A DNA stretch of 64,000 nucleotides from Stenotrophomonas maltophilia (GTDB lineage: Bacteria; Pseudomonadota; Gammaproteobacteria; Xanthomonadales; Xanthomonadaceae), in NCBI RefSeq assembly GCF_039555535.1, contig NZ_CP154630.1, forward strand, positions 1,129,001 through 1,193,000. Reading direction: 5' to 3'. The notes beneath the pieces were generated by a model. The model searched no databases. It was not told where the DNA came from and was given only the letters and a program-made list of their open reading frames with translations. This document shows positions 15,040-24,900 of the stretch, piece by piece. The stretch's first letter is position 1; each line of letters starts with the position of its first letter. A program made the position numbers and the translations under genes.

Positions 15040-15903
15040 GTGGAACGGTCGGCGAGTGGTTGGATCAATGGCTTCATCGGTGTGGTCATCTTTGCGGGCT
15101 CGTTGCCGGCCACCCGCCTGGCCGTGCTGCAGCTGGACGCCGGGTTCGTCACCGCCGCACGCGCCACCATCGCCGCCATACTCGGCCTCGGCCTGTTGCT
15201 GCTGTTGCGCCAACCCTTTCCGCGACGCAGCGACCTGCCCGGGTTGGCGGTGGTCAGCCTTGGCGTGGTGGTCGGCTTCCCGCTGCTGACCGCGCTTGCC
15301 CTGCGCCACGCCTCATCAGCGCACACCATCGTGTTCCTCGGCCTGTTGCCGCTGAGTACTGCGGTGTTCGGCGTACTGCGCGGTGGCGATCGGCCGCGCC
15401 CGGCGTTCTGGCTGTTCTCGCTGCTGGGCAGTGCCTGCGTGGTCGGCTATGCCGCGCGCAACGGCATTGAGGCCTCGTTGCAGGCCGACCTGCTGATGCT
15501 GGCGGCGATCGTGGTGTGTGGACTGGGCTACGCGGAAGGCGGTCGGCTCGCCCGCCATCTCGGCGGCTGGCAAGTGATCAGCTGGGCGCTGCTGCTGGCA
15601 CTGCCGGTGATGCTGCCGCTGACGGTGCTGACGCGCCCGCCCTCGTTCGTTGAGGTGGGGGCATCCGCGTGGTGGGCGCTGGGCTACGTGGCGGTGTTCA
15701 GCATGCTGCTCGGGTTCCTGTTCTGGTATCGCGGGCTGGCCCAGGGCGGTATCGCCGCGGTCGGCCAGCTGCAGCTGCTGCAACCGTTCTTCGGCCTGGC
15801 GCTGGCTGCGCTGTTGCTGCATGAAGCGGTCAGCGTCAGCATGGTGCTGGTGACCGTGGTCGCGGTGATCTGCGTCGCCGGCGCGCGCCGTTTCAGCCGC
15901 TGA
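15040..15903 (+). CDS. EamA/DMT-family exporter
   Basis: A 287-residue integral membrane protein with ten predicted hydrophobic helices in two EamA halves (about 8-135 and 150-285). The first half begins GFIGVVIFAGSLPATRLAV and the second contains WALGYVAVFSMLLGFLFWYRGLAQGG, a common EamA segment. DMT exporters of this type move amino acids or other metabolites outward. It is divergent from the MocR regulator and is probably induced through it. The last 11 bases overlap the convergent LysR gene. Confidence 0.85.
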   Translation: MERSASGWINGFIGVVIFAGSLPATRLAVLQLDAGFVTAARATIAAILGLGLLLLLRQPFPRRSDLPGLAVVSLGVVVGFPLLTALALRHASSAHTIVFLGLLPLSTAVFGVLRGGDRPRPAFWLFSLLGSACVVGYAARNGIEASLQADLLMLAAIVVCGLGYAEGGRLARHLGGWQVISWALLLALPVMLPLTVLTRPPSFVEVGASAWWALGYVAVFSMLLGFLFWYRGLAQGGIAAVGQLQLLQPFFGLALAALLLHEAVSVSMVLVTVVAVICVAGARRFSR

Positions 15904-16810
15904 ACACAAACGGGGACGGAGCGTCGCGGAAAAGGTGTGCGGCAGCATAATCGATGAACACCCGCAGGCGCGCACTGGGATGGCGTCCACCGGGCCATAG
16001 CAGCGAGAACTGCCCCTTGTGCGTGGGCAGCGCGGGCAGCACCTGTTGCAGGTGGCCGTCGGCTAATGCGTCGGCGGCAAGGAAGTCAGGCATCCAGGCC
16101 AGGCCCATGCAACCGATGGCGGCGGCCAGCACGGCTTCCATGTTGTTGCAGGTCATCGCCGTCGTAAGGCGTGCGCCCGCATCGCCTTCCACCCCCGGCA
16201 GCTGCCAGGGATGCAGCTTCCCGGTAGTCGGGTAGCGGAAGCGCAGAGCCGCATGCATGCGCAGATCGCTCACGTCGCCGGGAGTGCCGTGCGCCTGCAG
16301 ATAGCCCGGCGCCGCACAGAGGATGAAACGGAAGCCGCCCAGCCGCCGTGCGGTCAGGCTGGAGTCGGCCAGTTCACCGCTGCGTATCACTGCATCCAAG
16401 CCTTCGCTGACCACATCGACGATCCGGTCGTTGAAGTCCAGTTCCAGCTGCACCTGCGGATAACGTTGCTGGAAGCCGGGCAGCACCGGCAGCAGGAAGC
16501 GGTAGCCGATGGTGGGCAGGCCGATGCGCAGCAGTCCGCTGGGGGCATGCTGGCGCTGTGCCAGGTCCGCCTGTGCTTCGGAAAGCTCGTCCAGTGCACG
16601 CCGGCAGCGCTGCAGCAGCAGTTCGCCTTCGTCGGTGAGGTGCACGCGGCGGGTGGTGCGATGGAACAGGCGGGTGCCGAGTTCCTGTTCAAGGCGGGCG
16701 ATGCGCTTGCCGACCGCCGAGGCGGACAGGCCGAGCACGCGTGCGGCGCCGACGATGCTGCCGGCCTCGGCGGTACGAACGAAGGCAAGCAGGGCGGAGA
16801 TGGAGTCCAT
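15893..16810 (-). CDS. LysR-family regulator (divergent from MFS gene)
   Basis: A 305-residue LysR regulator. Residues 1-60 are the winged helix (MDSISALLAFVRTAEAGSIV ... LGLSASAVGKRIARLEQELG), and 88-300 the periplasmic-binding-like effector domain. Start 16810 places MDSISALL at the usual LysR position; the longer frame adds an unconserved tail. It is divergent from the MFS gene at 16917 with a 106-base gap, the common arrangement for a LysR protein controlling its neighbour. The effector is unknown. Confidence 0.85.
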   Translation of the reverse strand: MDSISALLAFVRTAEAGSIVGAARVLGLSASAVGKRIARLEQELGTRLFHRTTRRVHLTDEGELLLQRCRRALDELSEAQADLAQRQHAPSGLLRIGLPTIGYRFLLPVLPGFQQRYPQVQLELDFNDRIVDVVSEGLDAVIRSGELADSSLTARRLGGFRFILCAAPGYLQAHGTPGDVSDLRMHAALRFRYPTTGKLHPWQLPGVEGDAGARLTTAMTCNNMEAVLAAAIGCMGLAWMPDFLAADALADGHLQQVLPALPTHKGQFSLLWPGGRHPSARLRVFIDYAAAHLFRDAPSPFVFSG

Positions 16811-16916
16811 GTAGTCATGATTGCGGAACAGTAAGCCGCAATCAACGTCCATCGAGCCTGTTTTTCGGGAATAGCGGCCTGTCCATCATCAATGCCCCTG
16901 ATGGATGGAGGCCCGC

Positions 16917-18434
16917 ATGGCCCCGGTTTCGATACGCCCTGTACCCGTCCGCGCGCAGCAGCACTGGACGCTGCTTGCCGTCTGCCTGGCCGCGCTGGCG
17001 CTGCCGTTGTCCTTTTCGGCCGGTGCGGTCGCGGTGCCGGCGCTGGCCCGTTCCGCGGCGTCGTCGCCGACCGCGCTGGCGTGGGTGACCAACGCGTTCA
17101 TGCTCACCTTCGGCAGCCTGCTGCTTGCTGCCGGTGGCCTCGCCGACCGCTATGGCCGACGACGGTTGTTCCTGCTGGGCACGGCAGGCTTCACTGTCGC
17201 CACGATCGTCGTCTGCCTCGCGCCCACGCTGCTGTGGCTGGATCTGGCGCGCGGCCTGCAGGGCGTTGCCGCTGCAGCGGCGTTGGCATCCGGCACCGCC
17301 GCGCTGGCGCATGCCTGGCAGGGTCCGGTGCGTGCCCGTGTGTTCGCCCTGCTGGGCACCACGTTCGGTGCAGGATTGGCACTGGGGCCGCTGCTCGCGG
17401 GCCTGCTGCTGCATGCTCTGGGATGGCGCAGTGTGTTCGCCGCGGGCGGTGTGCTGACGCTGGCGGCGTTCGCCCTGGGCGCGCGCGCGTTGCCCGAAAG
17501 CCATGGCGAACGCGGGCGGCTGGATGTTGGCGGCATGCTGGGCTTCAGCCTGATGCTGGCGGCGTTGACCCTGGCCCTGTTGTGGCTGGGTGAATTCGGC
17601 CTGCATGCCATGCGCGTGCAACTGGCGCTGCTGGCGACGCTGTTGCTGGGCGGGGTATTCGTCTGCATCGAACGGCTGCACCGCTCACCGTTGCTGGACC
17701 TCTCGCTGTTCTCGCAACCGGCGTTCCTCGGTGTCCAGCTGCTGCCGGTCGCAACCTGCTTCGGCTACGTGGTGCTGCTGGTGGTACTGCCGCTGCAGTT
17801 GCTGGGCGTGCATGCACAGAGCACGACATTGGTCGGGCTGCAGATGCTGGCCCTGTCTGCGCCGATGCTGGTGCTGCCGATGCTGACTGCGCAATGGGCG
17901 GAGCGCGTTGGAAGTGCGCGGCTGTGCACGCTGGGCCTGCTGGTCTGTGCTTCTGGCCTGTACCTGTTGTCGCGCCATGCATCGCATCCGTCGCCCTCGC
18001 AGTGGGTGCCGTTGCTGATGCTGGTCGGTGCAGGAACGGCCTTGCCGTGGGGCCTGATGGATGGGCTGTCGGTCAGTGTGGTGCCGGTACAGCGTGCGGG
18101 CATGGCCGCCGGCATCTTCGGAACCGTGCGGGTGGCCGGTGAAGGCATCGCATTGGCCGCAGTCACTGCCTTGCTTGCGCTGCTGATCGGCCACCAGCTG
18201 CAGGGAGCATCGCCCGCATCGTTGGCGCGCGCTGGTGCCTATCTGGCCACGGGGGCGCAGGCACAGGCGCAGGCACTGCTTCCGGCGATGAGCGGCGCAC
18301 AGCTGCAGCAGGCCAGTGCCGAGGCGCTGGCGATACTGCTGCGGGTCCTGGCGCTGCTGACCGCCGCATGCGCTGTGCTGTTGCACCTGCTGCTGCGACG
18401 GCCCAGGTTGGCTGTGATCAGAACCGAGGGCTGA
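16917..18434 (+). CDS. MFS transporter, DHA2-like (14 helices)
   Basis: A 505-residue membrane protein with about 14 hydrophobic helices. The loop motif GGLADRYGRRRLFLLG (near residue 75-90) and a motif C-like GTTFGAGLALGPLLAG segment (near 150) mark it as a drug:proton antiporter of the DHA2 group. A GGAGG five bases before ATG 16917 selects this start over the in-frame ATG at 16905. Substrate is unknown; a LysR gene is divergent from it. Confidence 0.85.
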   Translation: MAPVSIRPVPVRAQQHWTLLAVCLAALALPLSFSAGAVAVPALARSAASSPTALAWVTNAFMLTFGSLLLAAGGLADRYGRRRLFLLGTAGFTVATIVVCLAPTLLWLDLARGLQGVAAAAALASGTAALAHAWQGPVRARVFALLGTTFGAGLALGPLLAGLLLHALGWRSVFAAGGVLTLAAFALGARALPESHGERGRLDVGGMLGFSLMLAALTLALLWLGEFGLHAMRVQLALLATLLLGGVFVCIERLHRSPLLDLSLFSQPAFLGVQLLPVATCFGYVVLLVVLPLQLLGVHAQSTTLVGLQMLALSAPMLVLPMLTAQWAERVGSARLCTLGLLVCASGLYLLSRHASHPSPSQWVPLLMLVGAGTALPWGLMDGLSVSVVPVQRAGMAAGIFGTVRVAGEGIALAAVTALLALLIGHQLQGASPASLARAGAYLATGAQAQAQALLPAMSGAQLQQASAEALAILLRVLALLTAACAVLLHLLLRRPRLAVIRTEG

Positions 18435-18532
18435 AGGCGCCGGTCACCGCGCGCGGGCAGCAGGGGGTGTGTCGGTTGCCAGCTGGTTTTTCCTTTCCTG
18501 CGGGGGCTGCGCATTGGCTCGAAGGCCGTTGC

Positions 18533-19918
18533 TCAGGGCAGGCCATCCGTCGCGCCGCGGATGCTCATCCAGGCGCCGCCGCCGGGGGCGCTGCCGGCGC
18601 GGACACGGAAGCCGTGCAGGCCGGCAATGGCGGCCACGATCGAGAGGCCCAGGCCGAATCCAGGTCCCTGGCCGACGCTGCTGCTGCCACGGAAGAAGCG
18701 CTGGTAGATCAGCGTGCGGTCCTGCGGTGGGATGCCCGGCCCGTTGTCGATCACATCGATCCTGGGAACACCTTGATCGTCCACCGCGCGCAGCAGGATG
18801 TGGCCCTGCGCCGGCGTGAACTGCAGGGCATTGGACAGCAGGTTGGCCAGCGCTTCGAACAGCAGCTCGCGGTCGCCACGCAGCGGGCCGACCTTCGGGT
18901 CCACCTGCAGCTCCAGCAACTGCTGCTTCTCTTCGGCCAGTGGCAGGTAGAACTGGTGCAGTTCCTGCAGCAGCTCCGTGACGTCGACCGCGTCGAAGGC
19001 CGAACGTCGCTGGTGGCTCTCCAGCTCCGACACCCGCAGCAGCGCGGCGAAGCGCGCCATCAGCATGTCGGTCTCGGCCAGCGCCTTGTCCAGAGGATCG
19101 GCATGCGGGTTCTGTTCGTCCAGGCCCGCGCGCATGCGGTACAGGTGGGCACGCAGGCGGGTCAGGGGCGTGCGCAGGTCGTGGGCAATGCTGTCGCACA
19201 CGCCCTTGACCTCGGTCATCAACTGCTCGATGCGCTCCAGCATGGCGTTGACTATGCTCGACAGCCGGTCGATCTCGTCGCGGCGGCTGGAGACCGGCAG
19301 GCGCTGGCCGAGGTCGCCGGCAACGATGCGGCTGGTGGCGGCTTCGATCTGCTGGATCCGTTTCAACGGCCGCCGGCGGAGCAGATGCCAGCCCACCAGG
19401 CCGGGAATGACGGTCAGCGACACACCCCACAGCAATGCATCGAGGATGATGCTGTTGACCGCCATGAGCTTGCCGTTCTGGCGCACGAACACCAGCGTCC
19501 TGCCATCCCGGGTCACCACGCCGAGCGCGCTGCCACCGTCCTCGTGCGGCCCATCGGCCAGCGTCCAACCCTCGACCGGATGCGAGCTGCCATCCAGCGG
19601 CAGTCCCTCGGGGATCGCTGTCAGCGGGCCCGCCATCGGCATGCCGGTCTTGTCGAACAACCCATAGGTATAGACCTGGTGCAGATCGAAGCGCTGGCTG
19701 TCGCGCAACGCTTCATCCAGTGCCGGGCCGTCGAAGCTCATGAACAGGTGCGCGCGCTGCTGCAGGCCCGATTCGGTCAGGTCACTCAGGTAATCCGCGA
19801 TGCGCCAGTACATCACGCCCAGCAGCAGGCTCGACCACGCCACGAACAGGATGCAGTACAACCCGAGCAGGCGGCTGCTGGACGAGCGCCACTGGTCAGG
19901 GTTGCGCATCGAAGACAT
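18533..19918 (-). CDS. Sensor histidine kinase of the RND-linked two-component system
   Basis: A 461-residue membrane kinase. Transmembrane helices lie at about 17-37 and 156-180 around a periplasmic sensor of roughly 115 residues. A HAMP segment (about 180-235) is followed by the dimerisation helix with the phosphorylated His246 (CDSIAHDLRTPLTRL) and an ATPase domain with the NLLSNALQFTP N-box, DNGPGIP G1-box and GFGLGLSIV G2-box. It overlaps the response-regulator gene by 23 bases (or 14 if the second Met is used), so the pair is coupled. The layout resembles SmeRySy next to smeYZ, or SmeRS next to smeABC, of S. maltophilia. Confidence 0.9.
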   Translation of the reverse strand: MSSMRNPDQWRSSSSRLLGLYCILFVAWSSLLLGVMYWRIADYLSDLTESGLQQRAHLFMSFDGPALDEALRDSQRFDLHQVYTYGLFDKTGMPMAGPLTAIPEGLPLDGSSHPVEGWTLADGPHEDGGSALGVVTRDGRTLVFVRQNGKLMAVNSIILDALLWGVSLTVIPGLVGWHLLRRRPLKRIQQIEAATSRIVAGDLGQRLPVSSRRDEIDRLSSIVNAMLERIEQLMTEVKGVCDSIAHDLRTPLTRLRAHLYRMRAGLDEQNPHADPLDKALAETDMLMARFAALLRVSELESHQRRSAFDAVDVTELLQELHQFYLPLAEEKQQLLELQVDPKVGPLRGDRELLFEALANLLSNALQFTPAQGHILLRAVDDQGVPRIDVIDNGPGIPPQDRTLIYQRFFRGSSSVGQGPGFGLGLSIVAAIAGLHGFRVRAGSAPGGGAWMSIRGATDGLP

Positions 19919-20579
19919 AGCCGGTTCCACGTACGGTGGTGATGGGTTGCGGGCGGCCGGGCTGCTCGATGCGTCTGCGGACACGGCCGATGTGGACGTC
20001 GATCAGGTTGGTGCCGGGATCGAAGTGATAGCCCCAGACTTCCTGGAACAACATGCTGCGGGTGACCACCTGGCCGGCATTGCGGACCAGGAACTCGAGC
20101 AGCTTGAACTCCGTCGGCAGCAGGCTGATCTCCTGCCCGCCACGCCGGGCCGAACGGGTCATCAGATCCAGTTCGAGGTCGCCGGCGCGCAGGACATTGT
20201 CGGCAGGACCGGCCTGGCTCTGACGACGGATCAATACCTCCACGCGGGCGGCCATCTCATCCGAGGCGAACGGCTTGGTCAGGTAATCGTCGCCACCTGC
20301 TCGCAGGCCACGCACGCGCTCGTCCACGTCCGACAGCGCGCTGATCATCAGTACGGGCGTGACGATACCTTCGCGCCGCAGGGCAGTGACCAGCGCCAGG
20401 CCATCGATGCCGGGCAGCATGCGGTCCAGGGTGATCACCGCGTAGTCGCCCGCCCGCGCCAATGCCAGGCCGGCAGTTCCGTCAACGGCAACGTCGACCT
20501 CGAAGCCATGGCTGCGCAATTCGGTTGCGATTTCCTCCGCAGTGACAAGGTCGTCCTCGATGGTGAGTACGCGCGGCAT
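19896..20579 (-). CDS. OmpR-family response regulator divergent from RND genes
   Basis: A 227-residue regulator. The receiver domain has the acidic pair at residues 9-10, the phospho-acceptor D52 (ITLDRMLPGIDG) and the LTKPF lysine near residue 102. The C-terminal winged helix (about 128-225) shows the OmpR pattern, including IDVHIGRVRRRIE and the final TTVRGTGYVF. Start 20579 (MPRVLTIEDD) is the usual beginning of the receiver fold; an upstream extension to 20636 has no fold support. It is co-transcribed with the kinase and divergent from the adaptor and pump genes, which it probably controls. Confidence 0.9.
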   Translation of the reverse strand: MPRVLTIEDDLVTAEEIATELRSHGFEVDVAVDGTAGLALARAGDYAVITLDRMLPGIDGLALVTALRREGIVTPVLMISALSDVDERVRGLRAGGDDYLTKPFASDEMAARVEVLIRRQSQAGPADNVLRAGDLELDLMTRSARRGGQEISLLPTEFKLLEFLVRNAGQVVTRSMLFQEVWGYHFDPGTNLIDVHIGRVRRRIEQPGRPQPITTVRGTGYVFDAQP

Positions 20580-20636
20580 GGGCCATTGTGCAGGTTGGAT
20601 GGCTGCCATCCTCGCAACCGCGCGCGGTGACTGCAA

Positions 20637-20691
20637 ATGAAAAATGTTTCATGCGTGATTCGCCGGAATCCACGCACGGGTCTTCTATATT
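20637..20691 (+). promoter_or_regulatory. Palindrome plus -10-like element before RND adaptor
   Basis: ATGAAA-AATG-TTTCAT (20637-20652) is a perfect 6-bp inverted repeat, followed by TATATT at 20686-20691, a good -10 without a matching -35. The palindrome would lie near -46 to -61, a usual place for an OmpR-type activator. It also lies in the leader of the divergent regulator gene. Confidence 0.45.
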
Positions 20692-20735
20692 CGGCGCCGA
20701 GCGTCTCCCCCCGGCGCACGGAATCCCGGCCACCG

Positions 20736-21923
20736 ATGAACCTCCTGCACACCCCGTTGCCACGCCACGCCCGACCACTGAGGATGCGCCGGCCGGCGCT
20801 GCTTGCACTCGTTCTGCTCAGCCTGCTGTCGGCCTGCGGCAAGGATGCGCCCAAGCCGGCCGGCAGGCTTCATGAGGTGGAAGTGCTGACCCTGCAGGAG
20901 AAGCCGTTGGCGATGGAACAGGAGCTGCCTGGGCGGACCATCGCATCGCGGGAGTCTGACGTGCGGCCGCAGGTGGATGGCGTGCTGGTGAAACGCCTGT
21001 TCGAAGAGGGCGAATCCGTGCGTGCCGGGCAGCCCTTGTTCCAGATCGAGCCGGCCCTGTACCAGGCGGCAGTGAACCAGGCGCAAGCCAACCTGAAGAC
21101 CGCCGAAGCAGCGGCAGTGACCGCACGCCTGCGCGCGCAGCGGATGCAGGCGCTGGGCGGCGAGCAGCTGGCCGCGCGCCAGGACGTGGATGACGCCATC
21201 GCCAGCGGGCAGCAGGCCGCAGCCGCGGTACAGGCGGCACAGGCGAGCCTGGATACCGCGCGCACGCGGCTTGGTTTCGCCACGGTGACCGCGCCGATCG
21301 CCGGTCGCATCGGCCGCGCGCTGTTCACACCGGGTGCGCTGGTCACCTCGGGCCAGGCCAACCCACTGGCGCGGATCCAGCAGGTCGACCCGATGAACGT
21401 TGACATCACCCAGTCCAGCAACGAGTACCTGGCCCTGCGCCGCGCGATCGCCGATGGAGGCGTGCAGGCCACCACCGCTGCGGTGCGGCTGCGGCTGTCC
21501 GATGGCAGTGAATATCCGTTGCCCGGCACCCTGGAATTTGCCGATATCGATGTGCAGCAGGAAACCGGCAGCATCACCCTGCGTGCACGTTTTCCCAATC
21601 CCGCCGGGCAGCTGCTGCCGGGAATGTATGTGCGGGCGCAGGTGGGGCAGGGCACGCAGCAGCAGGCCTTGCTGGTGCCGCAGTCTGCGGTGGACCGCAG
21701 CCCGAAGGGCGAGGCGCAGGTGTGGGTGGTGGATGAGGGGGGCAAGGCGAAGCTGCGCCTGTTCCGTACCGCGCGGGCGATTGGCGACCAGTGGCTGGTA
21801 CTTGATGGCATCGCTGCAGGTGAACGGGTGGTCGTGGCCGGCGCACAGGGGCTCTCCGATGGCATGGCGGTGCAGGTGAAGCCCGCGGCGGCAATCGCTC
21901 CGGCAGCCGCCGGGAAGGGCTGA
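20736..21923 (+). CDS. RND efflux periplasmic adaptor lipoprotein
   Basis: A membrane-fusion protein of 395 residues from ATG 20736, or 379 from ATG 20784. The lipobox LLSAC gives a lipid-anchored mature protein starting CGKDAPKP. Barrel-sandwich, alpha-hairpin (about 110-190 with repeated AQA/ARL heptads) and beta-barrel parts are seen in order; GRTIASRESDVRPQVDG and APIAGRIGRALFTPGALVT are family motifs. It links the inner-membrane pump to an outer-membrane channel. Gene order with a divergent two-component system and no outer-membrane gene downstream resembles smeY of S. maltophilia, but I cannot prove which Sme system this is. Confidence 0.9.
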   Translation: MNLLHTPLPRHARPLRMRRPALLALVLLSLLSACGKDAPKPAGRLHEVEVLTLQEKPLAMEQELPGRTIASRESDVRPQVDGVLVKRLFEEGESVRAGQPLFQIEPALYQAAVNQAQANLKTAEAAAVTARLRAQRMQALGGEQLAARQDVDDAIASGQQAAAAVQAAQASLDTARTRLGFATVTAPIAGRIGRALFTPGALVTSGQANPLARIQQVDPMNVDITQSSNEYLALRRAIADGGVQATTAAVRLRLSDGSEYPLPGTLEFADIDVQQETGSITLRARFPNPAGQLLPGMYVRAQVGQGTQQQALLVPQSAVDRSPKGEAQVWVVDEGGKAKLRLFRTARAIGDQWLVLDGIAAGERVVVAGAQGLSDGMAVQVKPAAAIAPAAAGKG

Positions 21924-21925
21924 GC

Positions 21926-24900
21926 ATGTTGCCGCGCTTCTTCATCCATCGCCCGGTATTCGCCTGGGTGCTGGCGATCTGCATCATGGCCTTCGGCGCG
22001 ATCGCCGTCAGCCAGCTGCCGGTCGAACAGTACCCGGACATCGCACCGCCGCAGGTCAACATCACCGCCAACTACACCGGTGCTTCGGCGCAGACGGTGG
22101 AAGACAGCGTCACCCAGGTGATCGAGCAGCAGATCAAGGGCATCGATCACCTGCTGTACTTCTCCTCCACCAGTTCGTCATCGGGGCAGGCGCGGATCAC
22201 GGTCACGTTCGACCAGAACGCCAATCCGGATATCGCCCAGGTCCAGGTGCAGAACAGCGTCAACCAGGCCATCAACCGGCTGCCGCAGGAAGTGCAGCAG
22301 CAGGGCGTGACCGTGGCGAAGTCGCAGGGCGACTCGCTGATGGTGGTATCGCTGTATGACACCAGCCGGCGCATGGAACGGGCGGACGTTTCCGACTTCC
22401 TGGTCAGCAACGTGCAGGATCCGATCAGCCGCATTCCCGGTGTGGGCGAGATCAATGTGTTCGGCTCGGCGTATGCGATGCGCGTGTGGCTGGACCCGCA
22501 CAAGCTGCGCGCCTACGACCTGATGCCGGCCGACGTGCGCACGGCCATCCAGGCCCAGAACACCCAGGTCACCGCCGGTGAGCTGGGGGCGTTGCCATCC
22601 AGCGCAACGCAGAGCCTGAATGCGACCGTTACCGCGCAGTCGCGCCTGCAGACGCCCGAACAGTTCCGCGCGATCATCCTGCGCACGCTTCCCAGCGGCG
22701 CTGCCGTGCACCTGGGCGACGTGGCACGGGTGGAGATCGGTGCCGAGAATTACCAGACCAGCAGCTATCTCAATGGCTATCCGGCGGCGGGTTTCTCGGT
22801 CACGCTGGCCTCCGGGGCCAACGCGCTGGCCACCGCGGATGCGGTCCGCGAGGAGATCGAACGCCTGCGGCCAACGTTCCCGCCCGGGCTGCAGGTTGCC
22901 TATCCCCGCGACAGCACACCGTTCGTGCGGGTCTCGATCGAAGGTGTCATCCATACCCTCATCGAAGCCATCGTGCTGGTGGTCGTGGTGATGTTCCTGT
23001 TCCTGCAGAACCTGCGTGCCACGTTGATCCCCGCGATCACGGTGCCGGTGGTGCTGCTGGGCACGTTCGGGGTGCTGGCGGTCGCGGGATTCACGATCAA
23101 CACGCTCACCCTGTTTGCGATGGTGCTGGCGATCGGCCTGCTGGTCGACGACGCGATCGTGGTGGTGGAGAACGTGGAGCGCATCATCCACGACGAGCAC
23201 CTGCCGCCACGCGAGGCCACCGAAAAATCGATGGGCGAGATCACCGGCGCGCTGATCGGCATCACCGTGGTGCTGGGCGCGGTGTTCCTGCCGATGGCCC
23301 TGTTCGGTGGTTCCACCGGCATCATCTACCGCCAGTTTTCGATCACCATTGCTTCGGCGATGGCGCTGTCGGCGCTGGTTGCGCTGACGCTGACTCCGGC
23401 GCTGTGCGCGACCCTGCTCAAGCCGTCTTCGGCGCAGAAACCGCAGGGCCGCTTCTTCAGGGCGTTCAACCGGGGTGTCGAGCGCAGCCAGTTGGCCTAT
23501 CAGGGAAAGCTCGGTGGCGTGGTCGCCCGGCCGCGGCGCTGGATGGCGTTCTACCTGCTGCTGGTGGTCGCCATGATTGCGCTGTACGCGCGCATGCCCA
23601 CCGGCTTCCTGCCGGTGGAAGACCAGGGCCAGGTGACCTTCCAGTTCTCCACGCCGGAGGGCACGCCGATGGCGCGTACCGAAGCACTGGGCGAGCAGAT
23701 CAGCCGCTACTTCATGGAGCACGAGAAGCAGAACCTGGACGTGGTGTTCGTGGTGGTCGGCCGCAACAATGCCGGCACCGGCCAGAATGCCGGACAGGGA
23801 TTCCTCGCACTGAAACCCTGGGATGAGCGTACCGGCGACAACACCGCTGCGGCGATCATCACGCGTGCCAATGCCTACTTCCGCGGGTTGCCCGATGCCA
23901 GGGTCAATGTGCTGGCGCCGCCGGCGGTGCGCGGACTGGGCCAGTCCAGTGGCTTCGAACTGTGGCTGCAGGACACCAGCGCCGCCGGGCGCGTGGCCCT
24001 GCAGGCGGCGCAGGAGCAGGTGGTGCGTGCGGCCGGCGAAGATGATGGGCTCACCTCGGTGCGCCTGAACGGCCTGGGCGACAAGGCCGAGCTGCGGCTG
24101 GACATCGACCATGCGCAGGCCAGCGCGCTGGGGCTGTCCCAGGCCGACATCAATTCCACCCTGTCAGCGGCCTGGGGCGGCAGCTACATCAACGATTTCC
24201 TCGATCGAGGCCGGGTCAAGCGTGTGTACATGCAGGGCGACCAGCCCTACCGCAGCGTGCCCGACGACATCGGCCAGTGGTATGTGCGTGGTGGCAACGG
24301 CCAGATGGCGTCGTTCGCCAGTTTCGCCAGCAGCCACTGGGCGCGTGGGCCGCAGCTGCAGCAGCGCTTCAATGGTCTGCCGGCGATGCAGATCCAGGGC
24401 AGTGCCGCGGAAGGGCGCAGTTCGGGCGAGGCGATGCAGCGCATGCAGGCGCTGGTTGCGGACCAGCCGGGATTCGACCTGCAGTGGAGTGGCCTGTCCT
24501 ACCAGGAGCGGCTGGCCAGCAACCAGACGCTGTGGCTGTACCTGGCCTCGATTGCCTTCATCTTCCTGTGCCTGGCTGCGCTCTATGAAAGCTGGACGGT
24601 ACCGGTGGCCGTGGTACTGGTGATTCCACTGGGGGTCATCGGCACGGTGCTGGCGACCACCGCGGCGGGCTTCGTCAACGACATCTACTTCCAGGTCGGC
24701 CTGCTGACCACCATCGGCCTGTCGGCGAAGAATGCGATCCTGATCGTGGAGTTCGCCGAGGCCCGCTATCGCGCGGGCAGCTCAGCGGTGGAGGCCGCGC
24801 TGCAGGGCGCACGCCTGCGCCTGCGGCCGATCGTGATGACGTCGCTGGCCTTCGTGGCCGGCGTGATTCCGTTGGCGCTGGCGACCGGTGCGGGTGCAGT

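Noticed and set aside
22178..24112. A 644-codon minus frame inside the RND pump gene
   Set aside because: His/Arg-rich antisense shadow of a well conserved pump; no start signal.
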